Assembly (NCBI RefSeq): GCF_001643015.1
Contig: NZ_CP015622.1
Coordinates: 1,315,358 to 1,379,357 of the forward strand
Direction of reading: 5' to 3'
Source of the DNA: Corynebacterium crudilactis
GTDB lineage: Bacteria; Actinomycetota; Actinomycetes; Mycobacteriales; Mycobacteriaceae
DNA: 64,000 nt
Position numbers and translations under genes: made by a program. The notes under the pieces are model-generated. The model was not told where the DNA came from and made no database searches. It saw only the letters and a list, made by a program, of their open reading frames with translations. Of this stretch, positions 1 through 6,895 are shown piece by piece (the first letter of the stretch is position 1; each line of letters opens with the position of its first letter).

Positions 1-18
1 AATTGATCGTGTTCTAAT

Positions 19-91
19 GCCCCGTTCGTCTAGCGGCCTAGGACGCCGGCCTCTCACGCCGGTAACACGGGTTCAAATCCCGTACGGGGTA
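19..91 (+). tRNA. tRNA-Glu (anticodon CTC)
   Basis: The acceptor strands GCCCCGT (19-25) and ACGGGGT (84-90) pair, with discriminator A at 91. The anticodon stem CCGGC/GCCGG encloses the loop CTCTCAC, giving anticodon CTC for glutamate. The T arm reads GGGTTCAAATCCC. CCA is not encoded. This copy and the one at 266-338 share upstream sequence (AATTGATCGTGT, one nearby difference), so they look like products of a local duplication around tRNA-Gln. Confidence 0.97.
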
Positions 92-156
92 CTCCGCATC
101 ATATAAATTGCGGGAAGTTTTTAAGTTTTACAAGGTTAACAATCTTGAAAAACGAT

Positions 157-228
157 TGGCCTATGGTGTAATTGGCAACACAGCGGTTTCTGGTACCGTC
201 GTTCTAGGTTCGAGTCCTGGTAGGCCAG
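157..228 (+). tRNA. tRNA-Gln (anticodon CTG)
   Basis: The acceptor TGGCCTA (157-163) pairs with TAGGCCA (221-227), with discriminator G at 228. The anticodon loop TTCTGGT gives CTG for glutamine, and the T arm contains GGTTCGAGTCC. It lies between two nearly identical tRNA-Glu genes and is probably co-transcribed with them. Confidence 0.96.
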
Positions 229-265
229 CTGCGATCAGCTGGAAACAAATTGATCGTGTCCTAAT

Positions 266-338
266 GCCCCGTTCGTCTAGAGGCCTAGGACGCCGGCCTC
301 TCACGCCGGTAACACGGGTTCGAATCCCGTACGGGGTA
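266..338 (+). tRNA. tRNA-Glu (anticodon CTC), left boundary of the island
   Basis: Same structure as the first tRNA-Glu, with one D-loop difference (TAGAGGCC instead of TAGCGGCC). Its last bases, GTA, begin the direct repeat that recurs at 28538. The 3' end of this gene and the hairpin after it are therefore the likely chromosomal junction of the island. Confidence 0.97.
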
Positions 339-343
339 CTTTT

Positions 344-382
344 AAAAGCATCCACCTTCAGAATCTGAAGGTGGATGCTTTT
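344..382 (+). terminator. Perfect 19-bp hairpin terminator and left copy of the island boundary repeat
   Basis: AAAAGCATCCACCTTCAGA is followed by one base (A) and its exact reverse complement ending in TTTT. It sits directly after the tRNA-Glu and would act as its rho-independent terminator. The same hairpin, with the central base T instead of A, occurs at 28546-28584. With the flanking GTACTTT it forms a 47-bp direct repeat (336-382 and 28538-28584). Confidence 0.85.
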
Positions 383-664
383 GTGTTTGCCAGCACATCA
401 GACATCACCCCTTCCCAGGACAAATGTACGGGGTTGCTAAGGTGGCGATTCTTAAAAACCGGGGGTGGGGGACCTCCAGCAGTTGCGGGCAGAAAACGCA
501 AAAGCCTTTACCGGAAATTAGCTTCAGGTTAAAGTCAGGTTCATACAGAGAAGTTCATAGCCGATCACCAACAAGTTGTTGCTCTAACCAGCATAAATGC
601 AACTTTGGAGGCTTCGGAAAGGGCGCTCTGGAGTCAATGGAACCGACCAGTTAAAGGAGAGTGT

Positions 665-757
665 ATGGCAGTAAGTGAAAAGAAGACGAAGTTCGGACAC
701 AACGAAACCGTCCTCCCGGCAGCTGGCATCGCCATAACCAAAGATTCCAAGCGCTAG
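665..757 (+). CDS. Small hypothetical protein, 30 aa
   Basis: An ATG preceded by AAAGGAGA with about 4-6 bases of spacing opens a 30-codon frame beginning MAVSEKKTKFGHNETVLPAA and ending ITKDSKR. It is hydrophilic and basic, with no membrane segment. I do not recognise a family. The ribosome binding site is the main reason to take it seriously. It could be a real small protein, a leader peptide, or the 5' remnant of a longer lost gene, as nothing continues it downstream. Confidence 0.4.
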   Translation: MAVSEKKTKFGHNETVLPAAGIAITKDSKR

Positions 758-1012
758 AGATGCGTGAATCAGGAGCTCGCCTCGAAATGACGAATCGTTG
801 CAGTCAACTGACACCCAACTTCTCCACCTTCAACAACCCACACTCGGCACCTTAAGCCCACAAAGGGTTCAGCGGACGCAACGACGAGAACAATTAACTC
901 GAGTTGACGAAACTTCCGCAACATAGCCGGAAAGCGGTGGCAGCAGGTTGAAGCCACTGAGGGAAGTTGAGAGGGTCAGTTAAGAACACACACCGACCCA
1001 GATGGATATCCT

Positions 1013-1051
1013 GGCACCTTCCTCTCGAAGAAAAATTTCGAGGAAGGTGCC
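1013..1051 (+). terminator. Strong hairpin, likely terminator
   Basis: GGCACCTTCCTC and, after one bulged base, CGAA pair with TTCGAGGAAGGTGCC. The loop is A-rich, and CTTACATTTTT follows on the plus strand. This fits a rho-independent terminator for a plus-strand transcript, such as one carrying the 30-aa ORF. Confidence 0.6.
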
Positions 1052-1293
1052 CTTACATTTTTGAGTAATGCTCAGGCTGGGCAATCTGGGATATAGGGGG
1101 TGGGGGAGTCTTTCTAGATCCAGTAACTGCTCCAGTGGTGAACCCAGAAGGTCTAGTATTTAGAAGCTCAATGAGATTGCTCCTCTGGCGGAACTTCACA
1201 TTTAGAATGTATTCAAAAGTGTCTTGTGACCTTGCAATTTGTGAGAAAAGCCTTCAGTGGTTTATTGTTATCAAGTCGTAAAAACACGAACGC

Positions 1294-1366
1294 GCCCCGT
1301 TCGTCTAGCGGCCTAGGACGCTGGCCTCTCACGCCGGTAACACGGGTTCAAATCCCGTACGGGGTA
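1294..1366 (+). tRNA. Third tRNA-Glu (CTC), overlapping the recombinase gene
   Basis: The acceptor GCCCCGT (1294-1300) pairs with ACGGGGT, with discriminator A at 1366 and anticodon CTC. It matches the first tRNA-Glu except for one C-to-T change in the anticodon stem, giving CTGGC/GCCGG. The change leaves a G-U pair, so the gene can still fold. Its upstream flank differs from the other two copies, so it probably came with the island. The minus-strand recombinase gene ends inside it at 1329. Confidence 0.93.
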
Positions 1367-3101
1367 CCATTGTGTTCTTACACATACGAGTTAGTGATTT
1401 AACAGAGGTAGCCAGGTCTTCGGACCTGGCTTTTTCTGTTTCTTGGGGTAAATCCACCCCTGTGGCCAGGTTCTCGTCCGGTTTGAGTCCTGGTACTGGT
1501 TCTGCGTGATGCTGCAAACCGATCGACTCATTCTCGGCGATGTTGGTGGTGCGGAAGACTAGCGTCCACGGTTCTAGATGAGCGTGGACATGGTGCTCTT
1601 TGTTACCTACGGAGCAGATGAGGACCTTCTCGAAGAAGATCTGGTTGAGAAGGCGCTTTTGGCCGTCCGAGGCTTTGAGGTAGGTGGAGTAGCAATTGGT
1701 GGCAAGGCTAAGCGCGGTTTCTAGCAGTTCGTCTTGCTGGACATCACTGCCTTCGAAAGATTTGAGACGGCGCTCCACCTGGGCCAAGCTTTGTTCCAGC
1801 TGCTTCTGCTCTCTGGCCATCAGATCCATGGGTAGAGCCTGGTCATAGAAGGCTTCGAGTAGTTTTTCTTGCTTGCGCCGGATAGCTAGTTCCTGGGCCT
1901 TGAGTTGGTCACGTTCTTCATCTCGGGAGGAGTTATGGAGATGCAGTTGTTCCTTGAGCCGGGGGCGCATCAATTCAAGAACTCCCGGCGGTACTTGGAT
2001 GCGGCGGTAGAGCTCTTCCATCTCACCTTCTAACCATTCCACTGGTACGGCGGATATACGGCAGGTGGTGCGCTTGGAGAGCCGGCCGTTACAGACGAAG
2101 TAGTCGTACTGCAGGCCTTGGTGGTTGGTTGGTCGTTGGAGGATGAGACGAGAGCCGCAGTCGCCACACCAGACGGTGGATTTGAGGAAGTGGTCGTGTT
2201 TGCGGCGGCGTTCACCTTGACGGCGGCTGCTAAGTGTCTGTTGCACTCGGTCGAAGAGACCTTGAGCGATCAGGGGCTCATGGTTTCCGGGGTACTCCAC
2301 CCCACAGTAGGTCGTGATGCCCAGGTAGTACTTGTTAGACAACATGGCGTGAATGTAGCGCTTGCTGACGGCCTTTGAGGGGTAGACCCGGGTTGGCACG
2401 GTGGTAAGGCCTCTGGCGGCCAGCTCGTCGGTGAGATCGGCTACAGAGATGTTTCCTTCGGCGTAGCGTTCGAACGCCCACTGCACCAACGGGGCCCGTT
2501 CGGGATCTACCTCGACGGTGCGGGTTTCCACTCCCGTCTCGTAGATCCGAGTGTTGAGATAACCCAAGGGAGCTTTGCCGGCGGTGCCTCCAGAGCGAAC
2601 CTTCTGGTTCATGCCCTTGGTTACTTCGTTGGCCAGGTTCTTAGAGTAGAACTCAGCGATGGAGCTCATGATGCCATGCATCAGGAGGCCACCAGGGGTT
2701 TGGTCGATGTTCTCGCTTGTAGAGACCAGGCGGACGCCGAACTCATCGAACTTGGCGTTGATCGCTACGTCGTCGGCCCGGTTACGAGCCAGGCGGTCAA
2801 TCTTGTGGACGATGATGTAGTCGATATTGCCCTGTTCTTCTTCAAGGTAACGCAGCAGGGCTTTGAGAGCTGGGCGGTTAGTGCTTGTGCCGGAGACTCC
2901 ACGTTCAACGAATTCTTTGGCCACTACTGCGCCCAGGCTCTGGGCTTTCTTCCTGTTGGCGTCTCGCTGGGCGGGAATGGAGAAGCCTTCAGATTGCCCA
3001 CCCTTGGTGGCTTGCTCGCTAGTCGAGACTCGGAGGTACGTGACTGCTCGCTTGGGGGTCATGCTTTCTGCGAAGGCAGCCATGGGGTTGAGATCGGTCA
3101 T
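1329..3101 (-). CDS. Large serine recombinase (site-specific integrase), 590 aa
   Basis: Catalyses integration or excision by double-strand cleavage through a serine. The resolvase domain begins near residue 19 with YLRVSTSEQ, where Ser26 is the catalytic residue. KIDRLARN follows near residue 100. A recombinase domain comes next, then a zinc ribbon near residue 312 (WCGDCGSR, later a second Cys pair) and a long coiled coil near residues 385-445, as is usual for large serine integrases. A GAAAGGAAAAGTA ribosome site precedes the ATG. The last dozen residues (PRTGFEPVLPA) are read through the complement of tRNA-Glu, so the gene was probably fused to the tRNA at integration. It is the most likely enzyme for moving the island. 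Confidence 0.93.
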   Translation of the reverse strand: MTDLNPMAAFAESMTPKRAVTYLRVSTSEQATKGGQSEGFSIPAQRDANRKKAQSLGAVVAKEFVERGVSGTSTNRPALKALLRYLEEEQGNIDYIIVHKIDRLARNRADDVAINAKFDEFGVRLVSTSENIDQTPGGLLMHGIMSSIAEFYSKNLANEVTKGMNQKVRSGGTAGKAPLGYLNTRIYETGVETRTVEVDPERAPLVQWAFERYAEGNISVADLTDELAARGLTTVPTRVYPSKAVSKRYIHAMLSNKYYLGITTYCGVEYPGNHEPLIAQGLFDRVQQTLSSRRQGERRRKHDHFLKSTVWCGDCGSRLILQRPTNHQGLQYDYFVCNGRLSKRTTCRISAVPVEWLEGEMEELYRRIQVPPGVLELMRPRLKEQLHLHNSSRDEERDQLKAQELAIRRKQEKLLEAFYDQALPMDLMAREQKQLEQSLAQVERRLKSFEGSDVQQDELLETALSLATNCYSTYLKASDGQKRLLNQIFFEKVLICSVGNKEHHVHAHLEPWTLVFRTTNIAENESIGLQHHAEPVPGLKPDENLATGVDLPQETEKARSEDLATSVKSLTRMCKNTMVPRTGFEPVLPA

Positions 3102-3227
3102 TACTTTTCCTTTCTGTAATCGCGTGTGCGTTTAAGTGGTGTACACCCATTGACGCTTAATAACCTCGACAAGTCCAGGACTGGTTTGTGTCCTGGCACC
3201 TGCGATTTTCTGGTGGCTATTTAGTGC

Positions 3228-4163
3228 TTAAGTCTGAAAGACATGGATCCGACCGCCCCGCGATATCAATACAAATCCCATGCTGTCTTGGGCCCATTCC
3301 AGGAACTTATCTATGTCGAAATTTAGGATGTCTTCGGGGATTCCAGCCTTGCTGCGTGTTTCCTCAACGGCTTCGCTCCATCCCAGAGCATCGAAGGACT
3401 CCAGAGCCCATTCTTCGGGGTTGGCGTAGCTTCCTACGAAGATGGAATCGAAGTCCTCTTCTAGGCTCTCCAAAATCTCTGGAGCCTGTCCTTCATAGAA
3501 GCGATCCAGGTAAGCCAGGAAGGCATGAGGCTCACGTGAGATTAAGCGCCGAGCTGCTGGTAGATGTTCTTGAGCTAGAGGATGGTGGCGGTGCTCCCAT
3601 TCCTTAAGCGCGGCACTAGCCTTGTTTCCTTGCTCTATCTGAGCCTGGATATAGGTCGGCATGAAGGCGTGGAATAGGCCACCGTCTTCCTCAATCACCA
3701 TGCCGAGGCTTTGGCTGAACTTCACCGCTGCCTCTGGATTCCAGGTGAGCAGGTCCTGGGGCCACTCATTTTCTTCCTGGAGGCGTTGGAGGTTTTCCTG
3801 TCCTCCAATGAGTTCGAAGAAGTCTTCGGCCCAGTGGTCTATGGTTTGGTAGCTTCCCAAGTAGGAGCTATCAAAGTGAGCGGTTATATCCTCGGGCTGA
3901 TCTGGCAGATAGCAGGCCTTGAGGTATAGGCCGAAAGCACTCGTATTATCCTCTAGAATCAACTTTGCTTCCGGGAGATGTTCAGGCCGCACGTTCTGTA
4001 GCCACTCGCGGGCCTGATCTGGGGTTGGATTAGCGGTTTCATCTAGATCGAGGTGATTGGGCAGCGCTAACCCTTCAAGGTTAGAAGGGCGGAATCTCAG
4101 GTCGGCTTGGTTAGTGACCATCACTTCGCTTAGGTTGCGATTACGGCTACGGCTGGAATACAT
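3228..4163 (-). CDS. Two-domain ArdA-like antirestriction protein, 311 aa
   Basis: Contains two tandem copies of an ArdA-like unit. Each has an EHLP...A motif, then an acidic F-x-S-x-Y/F-x-GSY segment (HFDSSYLGSYQ and DFDSIFVGSYA), then a W-A-x-(D/E) helix. The second copy ends GGRIHVFQT, like the V-x-VF end of ArdA. ArdA proteins are acidic dimers that mimic bent DNA and block type I restriction enzymes. I start at the ATG at 4163, which has GAGGG 7 bases upstream and overlaps the preceding stop by 17 bp. The longer frame to 4235 overlaps that gene by 89 bp and looks less likely. The doubled length is unusual for the family. Confidence 0.7.
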   Translation of the reverse strand: MYSSRSRNRNLSEVMVTNQADLRFRPSNLEGLALPNHLDLDETANPTPDQAREWLQNVRPEHLPEAKLILEDNTSAFGLYLKACYLPDQPEDITAHFDSSYLGSYQTIDHWAEDFFELIGGQENLQRLQEENEWPQDLLTWNPEAAVKFSQSLGMVIEEDGGLFHAFMPTYIQAQIEQGNKASAALKEWEHRHHPLAQEHLPAARRLISREPHAFLAYLDRFYEGQAPEILESLEEDFDSIFVGSYANPEEWALESFDALGWSEAVEETRSKAGIPEDILNFDIDKFLEWAQDSMGFVLISRGGRIHVFQT

Positions 4164-4650
4164 GGAGCTGCCCTCTAAAGGAGTAGATCTGGAAGCGTTG
4201 GTATTTCTTGGCCCAGTGGATGAAGTAGTCAACACTCCATTCCAGCGCGCCCTCGGGGATGTTGTGCTCGTGCATCATGCGTTCGACTGCTTCGACCCAG
4301 CCAAGCTCTTGGTAAGATTCCATCACCCAGTCAAAAAGGCTGTCGTAGGATCCGATATAGGTTGAGTAGAAGTCTTCTTCAATATCGGCGGCACCATGTT
4401 GGTAGTGATGCTCCAGATAGAGCAGAAAACCTGCGCCGTGCTTTCGGCGAAGCTGCTTGGCAACGTCGCGATGCTCGGCAGGGAGATGTTCTGCCCATCC
4501 CTCTTGTGTAACTGGTCCACCGGCAGTTTCAGGGACATCGACTAAGAACAGTGACCTGGTTGGGGTGATATCGTCCGATAGTTCAGGTGTCTGATGTGTC
4601 ACCTCTGCCTCTCGGTGCTCAAATGGTTGCTTTTTAGATTGTTCACACAT
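4147..4650 (-). CDS. ArdA-like antirestriction protein, 167 aa
   Basis: The length matches typical ArdA (about 165-170 aa). It has EEDFYSTYIGSYDSLFDW near residue 90, an LGWVEAVE helix, and ends RGQLHVFQP, which corresponds to the ArdA C-terminal strand. The protein is strongly acidic. It is most similar to the second unit of the next gene (LGW.EAVE, IPEG/IPED, W(A)..HVFQ), so the array probably arose by duplication. It starts two bases after the upstream stop, so the genes are translationally linked. Its target is inferred to be a type I restriction enzyme, which the sequence alone cannot show. Confidence 0.72.
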   Translation of the reverse strand: MCEQSKKQPFEHREAEVTHQTPELSDDITPTRSLFLVDVPETAGGPVTQEGWAEHLPAEHRDVAKQLRRKHGAGFLLYLEHHYQHGAADIEEDFYSTYIGSYDSLFDWVMESYQELGWVEAVERMMHEHNIPEGALEWSVDYFIHWAKKYQRFQIYSFRGQLHVFQP

Positions 4651-4652
4651 GG

Positions 4653-5132
4653 CTACCGTTCCTCCCTAGGCTCACGGCTAAATACTGTTACTTGACCGCC
4701 CTGGAAGATGAAGTCCAGGTCATCCTTGAGTCGGTCGACTAACGCCATTTCTGCCAATGACATGTGTTTTTCGAGATGACCGAGCGCATTTAATAGCGTC
4801 TCCACCGCCTCCATTGGCTCCATGTGATAGGCCCAGTTCTGAGTGAACTCGTCTACCGAGTTGTAGGTACCCCAGTAGTTTTCATCGAAGCGCTCCACGG
4901 ATTGTTCATCATCGGAAGCTATTTGATGGTGTTGTCGGTAGAGCTCGTAGGCTGCTAGTTCATCGGAGTTGAGCTCGTCGAGATGATGACCGTGTGGCTC
5001 GTCCTCCTCTTGAGTTGATGAAGCCATAGCTGCTGACTCATACAGTTCAGTTAGTGTGTAGCGTTCGAGGCTTTCTTGGTCAGGGTTGTCGGAGTTCGGG
5101 GTAGGCCCGAATTTTTCAGGATTCTTGTTCAT
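4653..5132 (-). CDS. ArdA-like antirestriction protein, 159 aa
   Basis: Acidic protein with RFDENYWGTYNSVDEFTQNW near residue 85, matching the ArdA acidic motif, and a C-terminal GGQVTVFSREP. The N-terminal 50 residues are rich in Asp, Glu, Ser and Asn and probably disordered. A GAAAGGAGG ribosome site precedes the ATG. It lies upstream of two further ArdA-like genes in the same operon. It is more diverged than those two, so it is not simply the newest duplicate. Confidence 0.68.
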   Translation of the reverse strand: MNKNPEKFGPTPNSDNPDQESLERYTLTELYESAAMASSTQEEDEPHGHHLDELNSDELAAYELYRQHHQIASDDEQSVERFDENYWGTYNSVDEFTQNWAYHMEPMEAVETLLNALGHLEKHMSLAEMALVDRLKDDLDFIFQGGQVTVFSREPREER

Positions 5133-5220
5133 GATGAATCCTCCTTTCGTTATTGCATTTAGCTATAGTTTTTGAGTTATATCCACTCATTTGTTCGAAA
5201 TGAGGGAAGTTTTTTTGGGT

Positions 5221-5268
5221 GGTGCCGAGCTTTCCCACTACTTGGTAGGTAGTGGTCTGCTCGGCACC
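5221..5268. repeat. Long imperfect hairpin between ArdA-like genes
   Basis: GGTGCCGAGC (5221-5230) pairs with GCTCGGCACC at the far end, and CCACTAC with GTAGTGG inside. Neither strand has a following U run: on the minus strand the hairpin is followed by CCCAAAAAAAC. It is therefore more likely a processing or attenuation structure in the ard operon transcript than a classical terminator. Confidence 0.5.
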
Positions 5269-5280
5269 GATTCCAGGTAC

Positions 5281-5736
5281 TTAGTTTTCTTTCGACACGA
5301 GGGGCTCTCGGCGGAAGATGAACCAGTTTCTTGGGCCTTCTACGACGTGGAAGTCCGCAAGCAACCTATTCCAGAGCACGACCACATCGACGACCGGAGG
5401 AACGTCATGAGGGTCGTCCTGATCCAGCCAGATCGGTTCGATCTCTCCTCGGGCTTCGAGCAGTTCCAGCAAGGCGTAGATGGCCTCATCTTTCGTCGCC
5501 GCCTCAACCAGGTAGGAGCCCAGAAGATCCTTCTCGAGGTTGACTGGGTCCCACATTGGCCGTGGCTGGCAGATCAGATAGGCCACCAGGGCCTCGGTGT
5601 ATGACTGCCGGTAGAGCCGTTCAGCGATTTCGAACCACGCTGGATCTTGGATCAGCCGCTCCAATAGCTGTCCTACTTGCTTCGTCGAGACGGTCGCCTC
5701 GAAATCGGCATGCAGAGGGTTGTTATTGTTTGTCAT
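5281..5736 (-). CDS. Diverged ArdA-like protein, 151 aa
   Basis: Contains LEKDLLGSYLVEAATKDEAI near residue 72 and ends GPRNWFIFRREPL, which align by eye with the acidic motif and C-terminal strand of the three ArdA-like neighbours. The helix before the motif (FEIAERLYRQSYTEALVAYL) matches the A-x-LYL-x-x-Y helix of the others. A GAAAGGAGG ribosome site precedes the ATG. It is the first gene of the array and the weakest match. It could be an ArdA-fold protein with another target. Confidence 0.55.
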   Translation of the reverse strand: MTNNNNPLHADFEATVSTKQVGQLLERLIQDPAWFEIAERLYRQSYTEALVAYLICQPRPMWDPVNLEKDLLGSYLVEAATKDEAIYALLELLEARGEIEPIWLDQDDPHDVPPVVDVVVLWNRLLADFHVVEGPRNWFIFRREPLVSKEN

Positions 5737-5897
5737 GATGTCCTCCTTTCGTTTAGTTGATGGGTCATGACTCCGGTGGAATCACCTTCTTTTCCCACTG
5801 GTAGTAGGACGAGGATGGGTTCCAGTACCGGGTTTGGGGAGATGCCTCAGGTGCGCTGTTGCTGAAGACGAGCTGCAACTAACTGGGGGCACCAGGT

Positions 5898-6701
5898 CTA
5901 TGGCGGAGGAGCGACACCGAGGTAGTTTTCGGGACCATCGCGAACTAGATGTGGAAGATCCTCCAGAGTTAAGACGATCCAGAGATCTCTCGGTAGTTCA
6001 GGCTCCTCGCTCAAATACCGTCGCAGCTGATCGCGGCGTTTCTCAGTAGGCACTAGCCAGAGGATGGCGGGAAACATACCGGTCTTTTCTTGCTCCACTC
6101 CACTCCTGAGGTAGTCGCCATACACTCTGGTTTTTCTTACGACTCGAGCGGGATTTTCGGTCGCCCGGTCAACCTCCACGAAGTAGCGGTCGGTGAAATC
6201 TGGCCCAGTAATCTCGACCGCTAAGTCAGGCTTGAGAGTGATGACTTGTCCGTGGGCTCCGACGTAATCGCGCCAGCAGGCTGGCTCCTGATAGATACCG
6301 ACCTTCCATCTATCCATTCCTTGGATGGTTTCGGTGAACACGAGGCTTACCTCAGTGGCGGCCAGGAGATGTCCAAGAAAGGTGGTTGAAATTTCCTGCG
6401 GTCGTTGGCGTCGGGAAGTACCTGACACCACCCGATATCCAGAGGTGCTTAGCGCCCAGATTGATACCGAGGAACCTCCCTGCCACCCACCGATCCGCCT
6501 CTCCAGTCGCACGACTAACTCTTGGCTTTCGAGTTTCTGAAGGTGTCTAAGCGTTTGTCGCAACCCAGAGCGTTTAGAGCTGTAGTGATGGGCGGTAAAA
6601 CGCGATAGCTGATGAGTCGTGGCGAAGCGGTGGGTCTGCAGTCGTTCGAGCAGTTCTTGATGAACCGGATAGGAAGGGGTCAAGAAGTTTGGGAAGTTCA
6701 T
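5898..6701 (-). CDS. Replication-relaxation family protein, 267 aa
   Basis: The N-terminal half is a winged-helix domain (LLERLQTHRFATTHQLSRF...) like the replication-relaxation family found on actinobacterial conjugative elements. The C-terminal half holds LKPDLAVEI...YFVEVDRATE near residues 160-180, a PD-(D/E)xK-like pattern compatible with a nuclease fold. Homologues usually sit beside a TraG/VirD4-type ATPase, as here. The likely role is processing or replication of the element's DNA. The ATG has CAGGAG 7 bases upstream and overlaps the previous stop by 4 bp. Confidence 0.7.
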   Translation of the reverse strand: MNFPNFLTPSYPVHQELLERLQTHRFATTHQLSRFTAHHYSSKRSGLRQTLRHLQKLESQELVVRLERRIGGWQGGSSVSIWALSTSGYRVVSGTSRRQRPQEISTTFLGHLLAATEVSLVFTETIQGMDRWKVGIYQEPACWRDYVGAHGQVITLKPDLAVEITGPDFTDRYFVEVDRATENPARVVRKTRVYGDYLRSGVEQEKTGMFPAILWLVPTEKRRDQLRRYLSEEPELPRDLWIVLTLEDLPHLVRDGPENYLGVAPPP

Positions 6702-6895
6702 GACATGACTCCTGCTTGGTTGGCCTGGCAGTTGGACTGGGGGCGGTGACCCCGATTAAGGGGGTCAGTCACCGGCGGGGTTCGGGGCTTTCGGCGCATG
6801 TCCGGCAGATCTAGTGGATAACTCACCAGAGCCAAACGTCTAGCGAACCGTCTCGATATTTCACTGCGGTTGGATCGAAAACTCGCGGAAATCAT
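6698..6895 (-). CDS. Small basic protein, 65 aa
   Basis: Lies between the coupling ATPase and the replication-relaxation gene and overlaps each by 4 bp (ATGA). An exact AGGAGG sits 7 bases upstream of its ATG, which is the best support. The N-terminal half (SFRSNRSEISRRFARRLALV) could form a basic helix. The second half is proline- and arginine-rich. I do not recognise a family. It may bind DNA or the coupling protein. It could instead be a chance frame in a spacer. Confidence 0.5.
   Translation of the reverse strand: MISASFRSNRSEISRRFARRLALVSYPLDLPDMRRKPRTPPVTDPLNRGHRPQSNCQANQAGVMS

Larger units (their letters stand above)
383..1293. other. Island left end with no long gene
   Basis: About 900 bp lie between the left boundary hairpin and the third tRNA-Glu. 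I see only one short ORF with a good ribosome binding site (665-757) and one strong hairpin (1013-1051). Longer frames here lack convincing ribosome sites and read as low-quality protein. The stretch may hold the rest of an attachment region or decayed genes. Confidence 0.5.

Noticed and set aside
4164..4235. Longer start of the two-domain ArdA-like gene
   Set aside because: It overlaps the preceding gene by 89 bp and adds Ser/Arg/Thr-rich sequence without counterpart in the other units.
5221..5268. Hairpin as a standard terminator
   Set aside because: Neither strand has a U run after it.
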